NCBI GenBank assembly: GCA_963575745.1
Contig: CAUYUJ010017817.1
Span: 47,501 to 77,500, forward strand
From: Prorocentrum cordatum
Lineage: Eukaryota; Sar; Dinophyceae; Prorocentrales; Prorocentraceae
Reading direction: 5' to 3'
DNA length: 30,000 nt
Part shown: one piece after another, positions 21,385 to 30,000 of the stretch
How the letters are laid out: each line of letters begins with the position of its first letter
Position numbering within the stretch: the stretch's first letter is position 1
Position numbers and translations under genes: made by a program
Notes under the pieces: generated by a model
The model's database searches: none
What the model saw: only the letters and a program-made list of their open reading frames with translations
Told to the model about the DNA's origin: nothing

Positions 21385-22026
21385 AGTCTGGGGGCGGAGG
21401 GTGACAGGTCTGGTTTCGCATCGGTGACGCCAGGACTCACGCGTTGCGGATGGTCTGTAGTTGAGAGCTCGGCGAGTCAGGCATAACTCCTAGAGCTGTC
21501 TTTGGAGCACTCCCAGGGTTCATCCAGACTGTGCCGCGAGCGGAGTATCACGCGGCGCGCATGGCTGTGCAGTTCGCAGGCAGCGATGCCGACATTATCT
21601 CTGATCATGTATCGCTAGTCAAGGCTGGACAGACGTGGGGGCCACACAACGAAAAGGCCCAATCTCGTCACGCGTCAGTCTGGAGAGCGATGCACAGCAC
21701 ATGCCAGCGCAAAACCCCGAGATTTGCCTGGGTCCCAGCGCACAGATCCGTAGAAGAGGTGCTAGACGACCCTGAGGCGTCCTTTTTCGATTTTATAGGC
21801 AATGAATGGGCAGACCATTTTGCGAAGAAAGGAGCACGCACGCATATGGTTGCCCAGACGCTCGAGAAGATTCATAAGTTGAGTCTTGCCGAATTCGTCA
21901 TGGCCGCTCGAATTTTGTCCTGGATGACCAGGACGGTGGCCAGAAGGGCTGATGAGCTCCAGCTGCGGGTTGACCTCCCCGAGCCTCGCAGAGCTCCCCC
22001 TCCAATGGCCCCTTGTCGTCCTTGAA
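21385..22026 (+). pseudogene. Retroelement RNase H domain with one frameshift
   Basis: RNase H cleaves the RNA strand of RNA/DNA hybrids during reverse transcription. The first frame reads DRSGFASVTPGLTRCGWSVV, with the first catalytic Asp at 21,403 in a DRSG version of the usual DGSG. It stops at TAA 21,484. The next frame continues VFGALPGFIQTVPRAEYHAA (Glu at 21,543), IISDH (Asp at 21,603), WVPAHRS (His at 21,741) and NEWADHFAKKGA (Asp at 21,813). All five expected active-site positions are therefore present, but a shift near 21,460-21,495 separates the first from the rest. The frame stops at about 22,023. This is a decayed copy. Confidence 0.8.
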
Positions 22027-22390
22027 AATCAAGATTTCAGAGTGTGCGGCCCTCTGTCGGAGTTCCGTTGTCGATTGTGCAACCGGTGGGCTCGCACAGC
22101 TGCTCCCCTCCGTGCACGCCGTCGCCGTCGTGGGGGGCGGCGGGAGGGACGCGGTCGGCCTGGCTCTCTCTGAATTGGGCCATCAGGTTGAGAGGTTTAG
22201 TGATCACGTGATCTGCCTGCCTTGTGGTGCCTACTCTATTGATCAGAGCCGCAACCGTAAGCTCGAAGCTCGGTGTGTCGGCCCGTCCCCAGTCGCTTCG
22301 ACTCGGTCTAATCGAGAGCAAGCCATCTCACGACTGATGAGAGGGCTGCATCCACGCACGGATAAGCTGTTTCCTGTCGTCGTTCGATGA
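22027..22390 (+). pseudogene. Retroelement C-terminal Cys-x2-Cys tail
   Basis: One frame reads RVCGPLSEFRCRLCNRWA (CRLC near 22,070). After a further shift, another frame reads HVICLPCGAYSIDQSRNRKL, then EARC and LMRGLHPRTDKLFP, with a stop at about 22,388. Two Cys-x2-Cys pairs suggest a zinc-binding nucleic-acid-binding end, which fits the C-termini of dinoflagellate retroelements. The CGAY, RxxKLxxxC and GLHP features recur at 29,343-29,471. The stop lies beside a duplicated CGTTCGATGAGC. Confidence 0.65.
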
Positions 22391-22536
22391 GCCTCCGTCG
22401 TTCGATGAGCTTGGTTGGGGGTGTGGGGGGGTGTAGGAGCGGTGCTCGGCAGCCATCCTTGTCGGCTGCTCCACCGCTTACTCTTCTCATGCTCGGGCGC
22501 GCTCGATCGGATCGGCCGCGCCTTCCATCGCTCGTG

Positions 22537-22735
22537 ACCTCCTCCTCCTCCTCTTCTCCTCCTCCTCCTCCTCCTCCTCCTCCTCCTCCTCCTCCTCCGC
22601 ATCCTCCTCCTCCTCCTCCTCCTCCTCCTCCTCCTCCTCCTCCTCCTCCTCCGCATCCTCCTCCTCCTCCTCCTCCTCCTCCTCCTCCCCCGCCTCCTCC
22701 TCCTCCTCCTCCTCGTCGTCCTGCTCCCGCCTCCT
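22537..22735 (+). repeat. CTC microsatellite
   Basis: A nearly pure (CTC)n tract of about 200 bp with rare GCAT interruptions. It borders the 3' side of the retroelement relic and faces a GGA tract 175 bp downstream. Confidence 0.95.
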
Positions 22736-22909
22736 TCCCTCCTCTTTCATTCTCCTTCATCGTCACAGGGGGGGTGGGGCGGGGGGGGGCTCTCCAGGAA
22801 TGCGCTCGCGGGGCTGTTCATGAACGGGTGGCTGTCCTCGAGCGCCTGCTTCGCTGGGTGCGCCTGGCTGCGAAGCGGCGGCGGGGCCCAGGCAGACAGG
22901 AAGGAAAGA

Positions 22910-23240
22910 TGAAGAGGAGAAGGAAGAGGAGGAGGAGGAGGAGGAGGAGGGGGAGGAGGAGGGGAGGGGGGGGGAGGGGGAGGGGGAGGAGGAGGAGGAG
23001 GAGGAGGAGGAGGAGGAGGAGGAGGAGGAGGAGGAGAGGAGGAGGAGGAGGAGGAGGAGGGACGACGAGGAGAGGAGGAGGAGAGGAGGAGGAGGAGGAG
23101 GAAGAGGAGGAGGAGGAGGAGGAGGAGGAGGAGAGGGAGGAGGAGGGGGAGGAGAAGGCGGAGGAGGAGGAGGGGACGAGCAGGAGGAGAGGAAGATGAA
23201 CAGGAGGAGGAGGAGGAACAGGAGGAGCAGGAGGAAGCAG
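22910..23240 (+). repeat. GGA microsatellite
   Basis: About 330 bp of polypurine triplets with GGGG-rich interruptions (22,948-22,990). It forms an inverted pair with the CTC tract at 22,537-22,735. Confidence 0.95.
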
Positions 23241-24244
23241 GGAGATTGAGGATTATGGGTTCTAGGTTGGCCTCGCGCGCGCCCGCGTAGGGGGCACGAG
23301 GTCCAGGCAGAGGAACAGACAGGCGGCCAAACGCGACCTCAGACGGCGACGCGGCGGCGGCTACACGGCAGCTGCCGCTCGCGCGGGGGCGGGGTGCGGG
23401 CAGGCGCCTCCGACGCGCCGCAGCCTCTCCCGCGCAAAACATGGCAGAGGGTCACGGTCCTATAGGCGGCACCAGGGGCCACGAGACCCTGAACAGCGAG
23501 AGGTTGAGCAGGATGCAAAGTGTGTATAGTTGTACCCAGGACGGCCCTGCTTCAAGGGGCAATATAGGCATGTGGAGCCCAGGGTGTGTGTGTGTGTGTG
23601 TGCCCTCAGAGAGCTCCACGCACATCATTAAACCATATATCTGCATGTCCAACATGGGGATAGTCACCGTTCCCATCGCAACAGTAGTGTTTGGGTCACA
23701 TAACGCTAGCAGACGCTCCAGCCGCCTTGGAGAGATATCGACAGCACCGTTGTGGCGACCTTGTCCGTTGGAGATGTGCGACATTAGTGCAACTGTAGGC
23801 CGCGCCGAGGCGGCAAACTGCGTATGAACCCGACAGGGGGGATGAGGAGTTGAGCGGAGGTCAAGGGACGAGCAGAAGGCCAGCGGGGATGGCCTCAGAG
23901 CTTCCCTGGCCTCTAGCAGGAGGAAGAGAAGGAGGAGAAGTGAGTCTGTCCTATACGCACGTTTGCCACGACGAGCGCCTCTAAAAGGCTGCCCTGCTGA
24001 AGTTGCGCAGCATAGCTCTTGGCACGCTTGGGGGAGGAGGGGGGGAGGATTGATGGGCAACGGCGGGGAGGGACCAGCTTGGGGGGGACATCGACCTGCA
24101 ACGGAGATACATCGCCGATAGATTGGCGACAGGCCCCCGACAGCGAATGCGCACAGTCCAGAGCGGGACGGGGCGTGGCAATCGAGCCCAGATCGGCGAC
24201 GAAGGGGCGAGTGCGGGTCGGACGCCGAGGGAGGCTGATGGGGA
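23241..24244. other. No recognisable gene; one GT dinucleotide run
   Basis: Unique sequence. A (GT)9 run lies at 23,584-23,602. A plus frame from 23,441 to 23,827 (128 codons) includes the poly-Cys/Val product of that run and has no recognised domain. Nothing else is supported. Confidence 0.4.
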
Positions 24245-24415
24245 GAAAGAGGAGGAGGAGGAGGAGGAGGAGGGAAAGGAGGAGGAGGACGGAGAGGAAG
24301 GAGGAGGAGGAGGAGAGGAGGAGGAGGAGGAGGAGGAGGAGGAGGAGGAGGAGGAGGAGGAGGAGGAGGAGGAGGAGGAGAGGAGGAGGAGGAGGAGGAG
24401 GAGGAGCGGGGCGCG
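24245..24415 (+). repeat. GGA microsatellite
   Basis: A (GGA)n tract, pure over 24,317-24,380. The next triplet tract downstream (24,822) has the opposite polarity. Confidence 0.95.
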
Positions 24416-24461
24416 GGAGAACGGGGGGGGCTGGAGGATCTCGAGGGGCGAGGATCAAGGC

Positions 24462-24620
24462 GTGTTTCCCCGAGGACCGAGGACAGAAGATTGGAGGTTG
24501 TTCGGCCGAGTATTGTTCGGCCGAGTATCGGGGACCGAACATTGCGTAGTCGAGGGTCGAGGGCCGAGGACCCAAACTTGTAAACTCGTTTGGCCGAGGG
24601 TCGAGGACCGAGGCTGGATG
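24462..24620 (+). repeat. Short GTCGAGG/CCGAGG minisatellite
   Basis: GACCGAGGAC, GTCGAGGGTCGAGGGCCGAG and duplicated GTTCGGCCGAGTAT units make an irregular minisatellite. Confidence 0.6.
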
Positions 24621-24648
24621 GGGGGGATCAGGTACGAGACAGCGGCAC

Positions 24649-24815
24649 GAACATAAAAACTCTGAGGCCCGCGCGGATTTCTCGGATCGGCGCTGACCCC
24701 CCTCCCAGGCGCGCGGAGCGCGCCAGGGGTGGCGCGGGAAGCGGCGCCCAGGATGGGGGCAACGCAGGTCTGAGATATCCGCGCGGGCCTCCGACCAAGT
24801 ATGTTTATGTTGCTG
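24649..24815. mobile_element. Inverted-repeat element, family E
   Basis: AACATAAAAACTCTGAGGCC and CCGCGCGGATTTCTC on the left correspond to the reverse complement of ATCCGCGCGGGCCTC and TATGTTTATGTT on the right. The right end also resembles the right end of the nested insertion at 13,185-13,237 (ATCCGCGCG, then ACGTTTATGT and GTTCCTC). No coding capacity is visible. Confidence 0.55.
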
Positions 24816-24821
24816 GTTCCT

Positions 24822-24995
24822 CATCCCTCCTCCTCGTCGTCCCTCCTCCTCCCTCCTCGTCCCTCCTCCCTCCTCCTCCTCCTCCTCCTCCTCCTCCTCC
24901 TCATCCGCCTCCTGCTCCTCCTCCTCCGCCTCCTCCTTTCCTCCTCATCCTTTCCTCCTCCTCCTCATCCTCCTCTTCCTCCTCCTCTTCCTTCT
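24822..24995 (+). repeat. TCC/CTC microsatellite
   Basis: A polypyrimidine triplet tract with CGT and GCC variants, immediately left of an AT-rich degenerate island. Confidence 0.92.
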
Positions 24996-25375
24996 TAGTC
25001 GCCTTAATATACGTAGCAGCCTTCTTAAACTGACTACTATACGTACGCGTGTTATCATTAGTACTGTTAGCAATAGTTATGCTAGCATTAATAATACTAT
25101 TTAGAATACTAAATAATGTTAGTATGATTAGAATTAGCATTATCATTACCACTATGAATAGCATTCGTTTTATTAGTAGTATTGGTACTGTCACCATGCT
25201 GCTAGTGTTATGCTGAGTGTTCGTTTGACTACTGTGCTTATGTTCGTAAGAGTAGTATTTTTATTCGTACGAGTGGTGGTCGTCGTATTAGTATTGTTTG
25301 CCTTAGTACGAGCACGCTGTAAGCAGTAGTATTGCTAGCATTGGTAATAGTATGACTAGCGTAAGTCTTCTTATT
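24996..25375. repeat. AT-rich degenerate period-3 island, second copy
   Basis: TTAGTA, ATTAGTA, GTATTA and ATTCGT words with a three-base rhythm, AT-rich and full of stop codons. As at 991-1,518, TCC tracts of the same polarity flank it (24,822-24,995 and 25,376-25,415). No word order shared between the two islands is obvious by eye. Confidence 0.7.
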
Positions 25376-25415
25376 CATCCTCCTCCTCCTCCTCATCCTC
25401 CTCCACCTCTCCTCG
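25376..25415 (+). repeat. Short TCC microsatellite
   Basis: (CCT)n with ATC and ACC variants, between the AT-rich island and the S85 satellite. Confidence 0.85.
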
Positions 25416-25424
25416 TCCGAAACG

Positions 25425-25826
25425 CTTGAGAGTTTTAAACGAAACGAGAACCACATGTTGAAAACCGCCCGCCCTCAATCCGTGAAACGCTTGCAACATG
25501 TGTTTAAACGAATGCGCGCGGCGCTGAAGCGGAAACAATATGTTGAAAACCACCAGCCAGCCCTCAATCCATAAAGTGCTTACAACTGCTTAGAACGAAT
25601 GCGCGCGGTGCTATGGCGAGAACCACATGTTGAAAACAACCCGCCCTCAAGCCGTGAAACAACTCGTGCGTGCGGCGCAAAGGCGAGAACCACATGTTGA
25701 AAACCACCTACCTCCATGTGCGAACCAGTTGCCAATTTCTGAACTTCCGGATCATGAACGGCTGGCCGCCCTTCTCACGGGCCCAAAGGTGCGACAAGAA
25801 GGAGCTATTCATATGGAAAAATATGG
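25425..25826 (+). repeat. Composite repeat, copy c: S85 satellite plus unique tail
   Basis: Four satellite units are anchored by TGTTGAAAAC at 25,456, 25,541, 25,628 and 25,695 (periods 85, 87 and a shortened 67). Each carries GCGCGGCGCT-type, GAGAACCACA and GCCCTCAATCC segments. The tail follows from 25,711: CCTCCATG, CAGTTGCCAAT, TTCCGGATCATGA, GGCTGGCCGCCC, GGTGCGACAAG and GAGCTATTCATATGG. A GGA tract comes next. This matches copies a and b in order. Confidence 0.8.
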
Positions 25827-26020
25827 GGGAGGAGGACAAGGAGGAAAAGGAAGAGGAGAAACAACGACGACGACGACGAGGACGAGAAGCAGGAGGGGGA
25901 GAAAAACTAGGAGGAAGAGGAGGAGGAGGAGGCAGAGGAAGAGGAGGAGGAGGCGGCGGCGGAGGAGGCGGACGAGGCGGCGGCGGAGAAGGCGAAGGCG
26001 GAGGACGACGAGGCGCGCAG
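25827..26020 (+). repeat. GGA/GAC/GGC triplet tract
   Basis: Interrupted polypurine triplets with an ACG run at about 25,862-25,880 and GGCGGC interruptions, abutting the composite-repeat tail. Confidence 0.85.
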
Positions 26021-26188
26021 GGGGCGCTGCGGGGGGCGTGGCGCGCCCGCAGGCAGGACACGGAGATCTGGCCGTTCTGCGCCGCGCGGATCCCGGGGAG
26101 GCCCTCGATCCTGCGGAGAACGGCGGCCGCGCACCGAAAGTTGAGCAGGGACCGACCGTCCCGGCATTCCTATAGTCATACCGCGAAA

Positions 26189-26325
26189 TGTCCTTAGAAC
26201 CCAAAAATGTTCTAAGAACAAAAACAATGTTCTTAGAACATAAACTCGATAAGTTAAAACAAGACAGTCCCAGCCAGACATGTTCTAAGAACATCTCGTG
26301 GGAGCCACAAGAGGTTCTTAGAACA
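26189..26325. repeat. Cluster of TGTTCTWAGAACA palindromes
   Basis: TGTTCTAAGAACA occurs at 26,208 and 26,281, and TGTTCTTAGAACA at 26,228. Imperfect copies lie at 26,189 (TGTCCTTAGAACC) and 26,313 (GGTTCTTAGAACA). Each is a palindrome of about 13 bp around one central base. Adjacent copies can also pair with each other. The flanks are unrelated. Confidence 0.8.
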
Positions 26326-26596
26326 TCGTTCGGTGGGGCTAAAGGCGAGCCAGGACGCTTCGCCAGGCGGCGGGGGGGGGTGGCTCCAGAGGCGTTTCCT
26401 CATAACGCCTCCCGCGACGAGCGGAATTCGGAGAAACTCCAGTGCAGCCCGACGGCAGGACTGCACGGGAGTTTTTCAAGATAGGTCTTGAGCACGCAGT
26501 GCCACGGAACGCCCGCAGCGCCAAGCACCGCGGCGGCCGCGCACCGAGAGGGCGCCCCGCCCGGGGAGCGGAGGGCCCTCGCCCGGCCCCCCCCCC

Positions 26597-26890
26597 CTGC
26601 AGGAGCAGGCGCCGCCCGCCCTGGCACCACGAAACGTCCCTGGGCGAGGGACAACAAATGCTCGAAGCACAGCAGCGATGTTGTCAGACCAGGGAGGTGA
26701 TGATAACGCTCGACCCCCCCCTGCAGGAGCAGGGGCCGCCCGTCCTGGCACCACGAAAATGTCCCTGGGCGAGGGAAAAAACATGCTCGAAGCACAGCAG
26801 CGATGTTTTCAAACCATTGCGAAAATGTCCCTGGCCGGGGGACACCACGCTCGAAGCACAGCAGCGATGTTGTCAGACCAGGGAAGAGGT
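26597..26890 (+). repeat. 124-bp tandem repeat, two and a half units
   Basis: CTGCAGGAGCAGG begins at 26,597 and 26,721. GAAA-TGTCCCTGG recurs near 26,632, 26,755 and 26,821. CTCGAAGCACAGCAGCGATG recurs three times. The third unit lacks its first half. Confidence 0.8.
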
Positions 26891-27710
26891 GATGATAACA
26901 CCAGCCACTGGATCAGAACAGGGCAGTCTCTGCCACACCTGGTCTGAGAACACTTCGCGCACAGCACAGGTGATTGGAACAGTCTGTGGTGGCCGATGAG
27001 CAAGCCAAAACTCTTCGCCAGCGTTTGACCCTCAAGCCACGCCAACTTGGGTGGGCGTAGCCAGAAATCATACTCAGGACGTGCAGGGTGCGACCCAACC
27101 GGAATAGCGAGGGCTGGCACAGGCGCCCGGAGTCGAGACGCATCGGGCCGGTGAAAGTCGATACCAAGCCGGACTGGTCGGGCCACTGGACACTGCACAG
27201 CGGGCGGCGAGAGAGGTCGTCCTGCTGCTGCTGTGCCCTGGGCCCCACGTGGCCGACCCCAGGAGCACCGAATCCAAAACTGATGACGCCTTACAGCTGC
27301 TTCGGCCGGCTGCCGCCGAACTTCTGCCAGGCGTTGCTGGCGGGTCACCGCCGCCTTCCGTCCGCCAAATTCTACCAGTCTCCCGCCGACGGAGATACGA
27401 TCCGAGGGAAAGCCCTTCCTGGAACGTGGCGGTTACGTGGGGACCCGATGCAAGCCCCATCCCCTGATCCTCGACCTCCCTATCCTTGTCGGCTGCAACT
27501 CCGTCCAACTGATATAGAGCAACGGTTGCTGCCGGCGCGAATCCGCCGTGCGCTCTGGCGCGCGGAGCTGCTTGACCCCTGAAAACAATAAGCTTGCAGC
27601 GGAGGCCAATTTTCGAAACGTGCGGATGCAACGCCCCTGGACGCCCAAATCGCACGAATTGCAGCAACGCGCGGCCAAGAACCCGACGAAACAATGGCGC
27701 CCCGCCCCTG
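26891..27710. other. No recognisable gene
   Basis: Unique GC-rich sequence with open frames on both strands, for example 27,088-27,582 on plus. The frames show no motif I recognise and no repeat partner in the window. It could be decayed transposon or intron. Confidence 0.35.
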
Positions 27711-27904
27711 GGCTGGAAGGTCACCCCCCAGTGCAGCACTATTCCCCCGCATCCCATCGTTTTTCCTTTCCTTCCCTCGTCCCCCTCCCTGTTCAAAACC
27801 ACCCTTCTGCCTCGTAGTTTGTCCCTCCCCCCCTTTTCTTCCACCACCGCCTCAGCCCCCTTTTCCCCCTTAACCGTTTCAACGTCATCCCCCCTCCTCC
27901 TCCC
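27711..27904 (+). repeat. Pyrimidine-rich stretch
   Basis: A C/T-rich sequence of CCC, TTTTCC and CCTCC words precedes the CAT tract. The CAT tract at 17.3-17.7 kb also adjoins pyrimidine-rich DNA. Confidence 0.5.
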
Positions 27905-28227
27905 CACCCCGTCATGATCTGCAAATTCCTCATGCTCATCATCATCACCATTATCACCATCATCATCACCACCACCACGATCACCACCCTCACCATCATC
28001 ATGAGTATCACCACCGCCACCATCTTCAGCATCACCAACGCCACCAACACCATCAACAACAACAACAACGACAACAACGACAACACCGTTACCATCATCA
28101 CCAGCACCACCCTCATCATCGTCATCATAATCACCATCATCAGCATCATCGCCAACAGACACATCATCATCACCATCAACATCATCATCATCGTCATCAT
28201 CATCCTCATCACCATTATCATCATCAC

Positions 28228-28298
<71 letters not shown>

Positions 28299-28302
28299 GT
28301 AT
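27905..28302 (+). repeat. CAT microsatellite, third locus
   Basis: A degenerate ATCACC/ACC/AAC-rich left part grades into a pure (CAT)n run at about 28,220-28,297. A short ACAACA run lies at 28,050-28,080. Frames across it encode Ile/Thr, His, Asp or Met runs and are artefacts. Confidence 0.92.
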
Positions 28303-28430
28303 CGCCCAGGATGGGCGAAGGAGAGGGGCGCCGCCCCAGCTGCAAGCTTTGACATGAAGAGGGGTCGGGGGCCCCACGGCTGCAACCCCCGCAGGGGCGA
28401 TCAGGCCAAGATGAGATGGCCACCCCTCGG
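28298..28430 (+). repeat. Duplicated 133-bp segment, copy 1
   Basis: ATCGCCCAGGATGGGCG, GCCCCAGCTGCAA, CCCCACGGCTGCAACC and CAGGCCAAGA match 28,772-28,905 in order. In one frame it reads FDMKRGRGPHGCNPRRGDQA. The second copy reads FDLKAGEEPHGCNARKGEQA in the equivalent frame. The frame continues to 28,767 with AAMCARCGTPDP and a Cys-x2-Cys pair, but I recognise no family. Confidence 0.75.
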
Positions 28431-28771
28431 GGTGACGCGGCTTTTCGCCGAAGAGCAGGAAGCTGCGATGTGCGCTCGATGTGGCACTCCTGATCCCGCA
28501 ACGGTCGACAATACCTGGCGGGCTGCCTGGCCCGTGCGGCGCCGGTGGAGGCATGGACCCACCAGGTGCCAGGCGCGCCGAAAGAGGGTCGATACGAATG
28601 CGAAGACGAGTGGAAGGGGGAAGGGGGCTGGAGGTGGAAAAGCGCGCGCCCTCGAGCCCGCTGAAAAGAGGAGCGGAAAAAGAGAGCACACCCATGATCA
28701 CCCCGAACTCGCTAACAGCCCATTCCCAACGATAATATCTATCAGAACCCACCCTTCCTTCCCATAACTGG
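28431..28771 (+). other. Open frame continuing from the duplicated segment; unknown
   Basis: The plus frame that begins with an ATG at 28,354 continues to 28,767. It includes LFAEEQEAAMCARCGTPDP and an Arg-rich stretch. A single Cys-x2-Cys pair is too little to assign a domain. It may be a fragment of an unknown repeat-encoded protein. Confidence 0.25.
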
Positions 28772-28905
28772 TGTTGCTACTATCGCCCGGGATGGGCGCA
28801 GGAGAGGGGCGGCGCCCCAGCTGCAATGTTTGACCTGAAGGCGGGCGAGGAGCCCCACGGCTGCAACGCCCGCAAGGGCGAGCAGGCCAAGACGAGATGA
28901 CCCCC
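28772..28905 (+). repeat. Duplicated 133-bp segment, copy 2
   Basis: The homologue of 28,298-28,430. The protein-like frame ends in TGA shortly after GEQAKTR, so this copy does not continue into the downstream frame seen in copy 1. Confidence 0.75.
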
Positions 28906-29096
28906 AACACTGGAAGAATCGAGTGGACTCCCCAACGCTGGCCCCATAGTCAAAAGTGCAGATCGTAAGTTTGTGCAAGCACCGTTTGGGGAATGCACTT
29001 GTTGCCGGGAGGGTGGTGTGGACATGAGAAAGCGCCCGCGCTCCCATTCCACGGCCTAGCGGCATTCCCGCGCTGGTCGCGCGATGGGTCGGTGAT

Positions 29097-29876
29097 GTGG
29101 GACCCGAGCAGGCGGGTCGCCGCGGCTTCGCGGAGGCGCGGGCGGGAGGGCGGACACGACGTGTTGTCCTGCTGGTTTGCCCAAGCTTCCCCGCAGCATC
29201 CCTGCGGAACGCAGCAGCAGCCACGACGGCGGCGGCCGCAGACGAGGCGCAAGGGCAAGGGCCAGGCCGCGACGGCGGCGGGCCAGCAAAGGCGCAGAGC
29301 CACAGCCCGTGGACCCTCGGCGAAGGCGACAGCGCGCTGGCCCATTGCGCCAACTGTGGCTGCTACGCGGAAAGACCGCGCGCGGTGGGGCTCCGCGCGG
29401 AGTGCCGCGGCGGGGCATCCGTCCGCCGAGCCGCCGCGCTGCGCCGCCTCCGCCAGGGGATGTACCCTGCGCGCGGAGGCCGAGGCGGCGGCCCCCAGCC
29501 GATGCGCGAGGCCCGTGCAGCTGCGGCTGGACGACGGCGGGAGGCCGAGGAGCAGGACGCCGCGGCGCCGAAGCGGGCGACGAGGCCAGCAGCAGCAGCG
29601 GCAGCAGCGGACCGCGACCGCTGCTGGCACGTCGCCTCGAGCGCGAGCGACAAGCGCCCCGCGCGCTCTCGCTCTCCCCGCCCCCCCTCCCTCCGCGGCG
29701 CGTTCGGTGCCCTGGAGACTGGCGCGCTGCCTCCTTGTGTGTGGGCGGGGCACCCTTGGGCGCCCGTTGCTCGTCGGCTGGACTCGGCTTGTAGTTCTGG
29801 GAGGCGCTTGGGCCCGCACAGGCCCTGGGGCGCCGCCGTGGGCCCCGTGGGGGCCTCGTGCCTTGGCAGTGCTTGA
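29097..29876 (+). pseudogene. Retroelement-type C-terminal tail (Cys-x2-Cys), probable relic
   Basis: A 259-codon open frame with an Ala/Gly/Arg-rich body. Residues about 74-124 read WTLGEGDSALAHCANCGCYA, then a Leu-x3-Cys and LRRLRQGMYP. The order Cys-x2-Cys-Gly-x-Tyr, Arg, Leu-x3-Cys and a closing LRRLRQGMYP parallels the C-terminal tail of the retroelement at 22,220-22,390. I read it as the end of a second retroelement of the same broad type. The upstream RT and RNase H parts are not visible in the window. The remainder after residue ~130 is low-complexity and may be read-through. The start at 29,097 is arbitrary. Confidence 0.45.
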
Positions 29877-29947
29877 ATTCAGCTCCCGAAGGGTCAGGTC
29901 AGGTTTGCTCCCGACCACTGTCAACGGCACTCGGTCATCATCAGGAT

Positions 29948-30000
29948 CCTCCTTCCCCTCCTCCTCCTCCTCCTCCTCCTCCTCCTCCTCCTCGTCGACA
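29948..30000 (+). repeat. CTC microsatellite at window edge
   Basis: A nearly pure (CTC)n run that continues towards the end of the window. It is preceded by a short CATCATCA remnant. Confidence 0.9.

Noticed and set aside
26208-26293. Steroid-receptor response element, from TGTTCT and AGAACA half-sites
   Set aside because: The half-sites are everted and overlap instead of having the AGAACA-n3-TGTTCT arrangement, and the host is probably a protist without such receptors.

Overview
The window looks like non-genic, repeat-saturated nuclear DNA from a large GC-rich eukaryotic genome, most likely a dinoflagellate. A high-GC lineage such as Prorocentrum would fit, but the species is a guess. The main evidence is a decayed retroelement of a type I associate with dinoflagellates: a reverse transcriptase with GCSLAT and IDD motifs, an RNase H domain, and a C-terminal Cys-x2-Cys tail. 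The density of trinucleotide microsatellites, minisatellites and palindromic MITE-like elements agrees. I see no bacterial gene organisation, no rRNA or tRNA gene, no CRISPR array and no intact gene I would defend. Most long open frames are reading-through of trinucleotide repeats that contain no stop codon.

Layout. 1-5.4 kb: a dispersed repeat with internal inverted repeats, TCC tracts around a degenerate AT-rich period-3 island, a degenerate minisatellite, and two oppositely oriented copies of a composite repeat (an ~85-bp satellite, a unique tail and a GGA tract). 5.5-9.4 kb: a GGA tract, then a 3.4-kb CAT microsatellite with a hidden higher-order period near 1 kb. 10-16.9 kb: a dense patch of palindromic elements from several families. 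One has a 1.35-kb secondary insertion that carries a 101-bp satellite array; another has a 5-bp target duplication and a related empty site inside the window. 17-19.6 kb: a second CAT tract, a perfect 215-bp tandem duplication, and a TCC tract followed by a GGA tract. 19.65-22.4 kb: the retroelement relic, split by a G/C-run palindromic repeat. 22.5-26 kb: more strand-switching TCC/GGA tracts, a second AT-rich island and the third composite-repeat copy. 26-30 kb: short palindromes, a 124-bp tandem repeat, a third CAT tract, a 133-bp duplication and a second retroelement-type zinc-motif tail.

No genes act together here. What can be reconstructed is the history of nested insertion: related empty and filled sites occur in the same window, so insertion boundaries can be read directly. 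I found no convincing new functional system. The best candidates for undescribed biology are the composite satellite/microsatellite element in three copies, the nested palindromic element carrying the 101-bp satellite, and the GGTTCGAACC palindromic repeat inside the retroelement.
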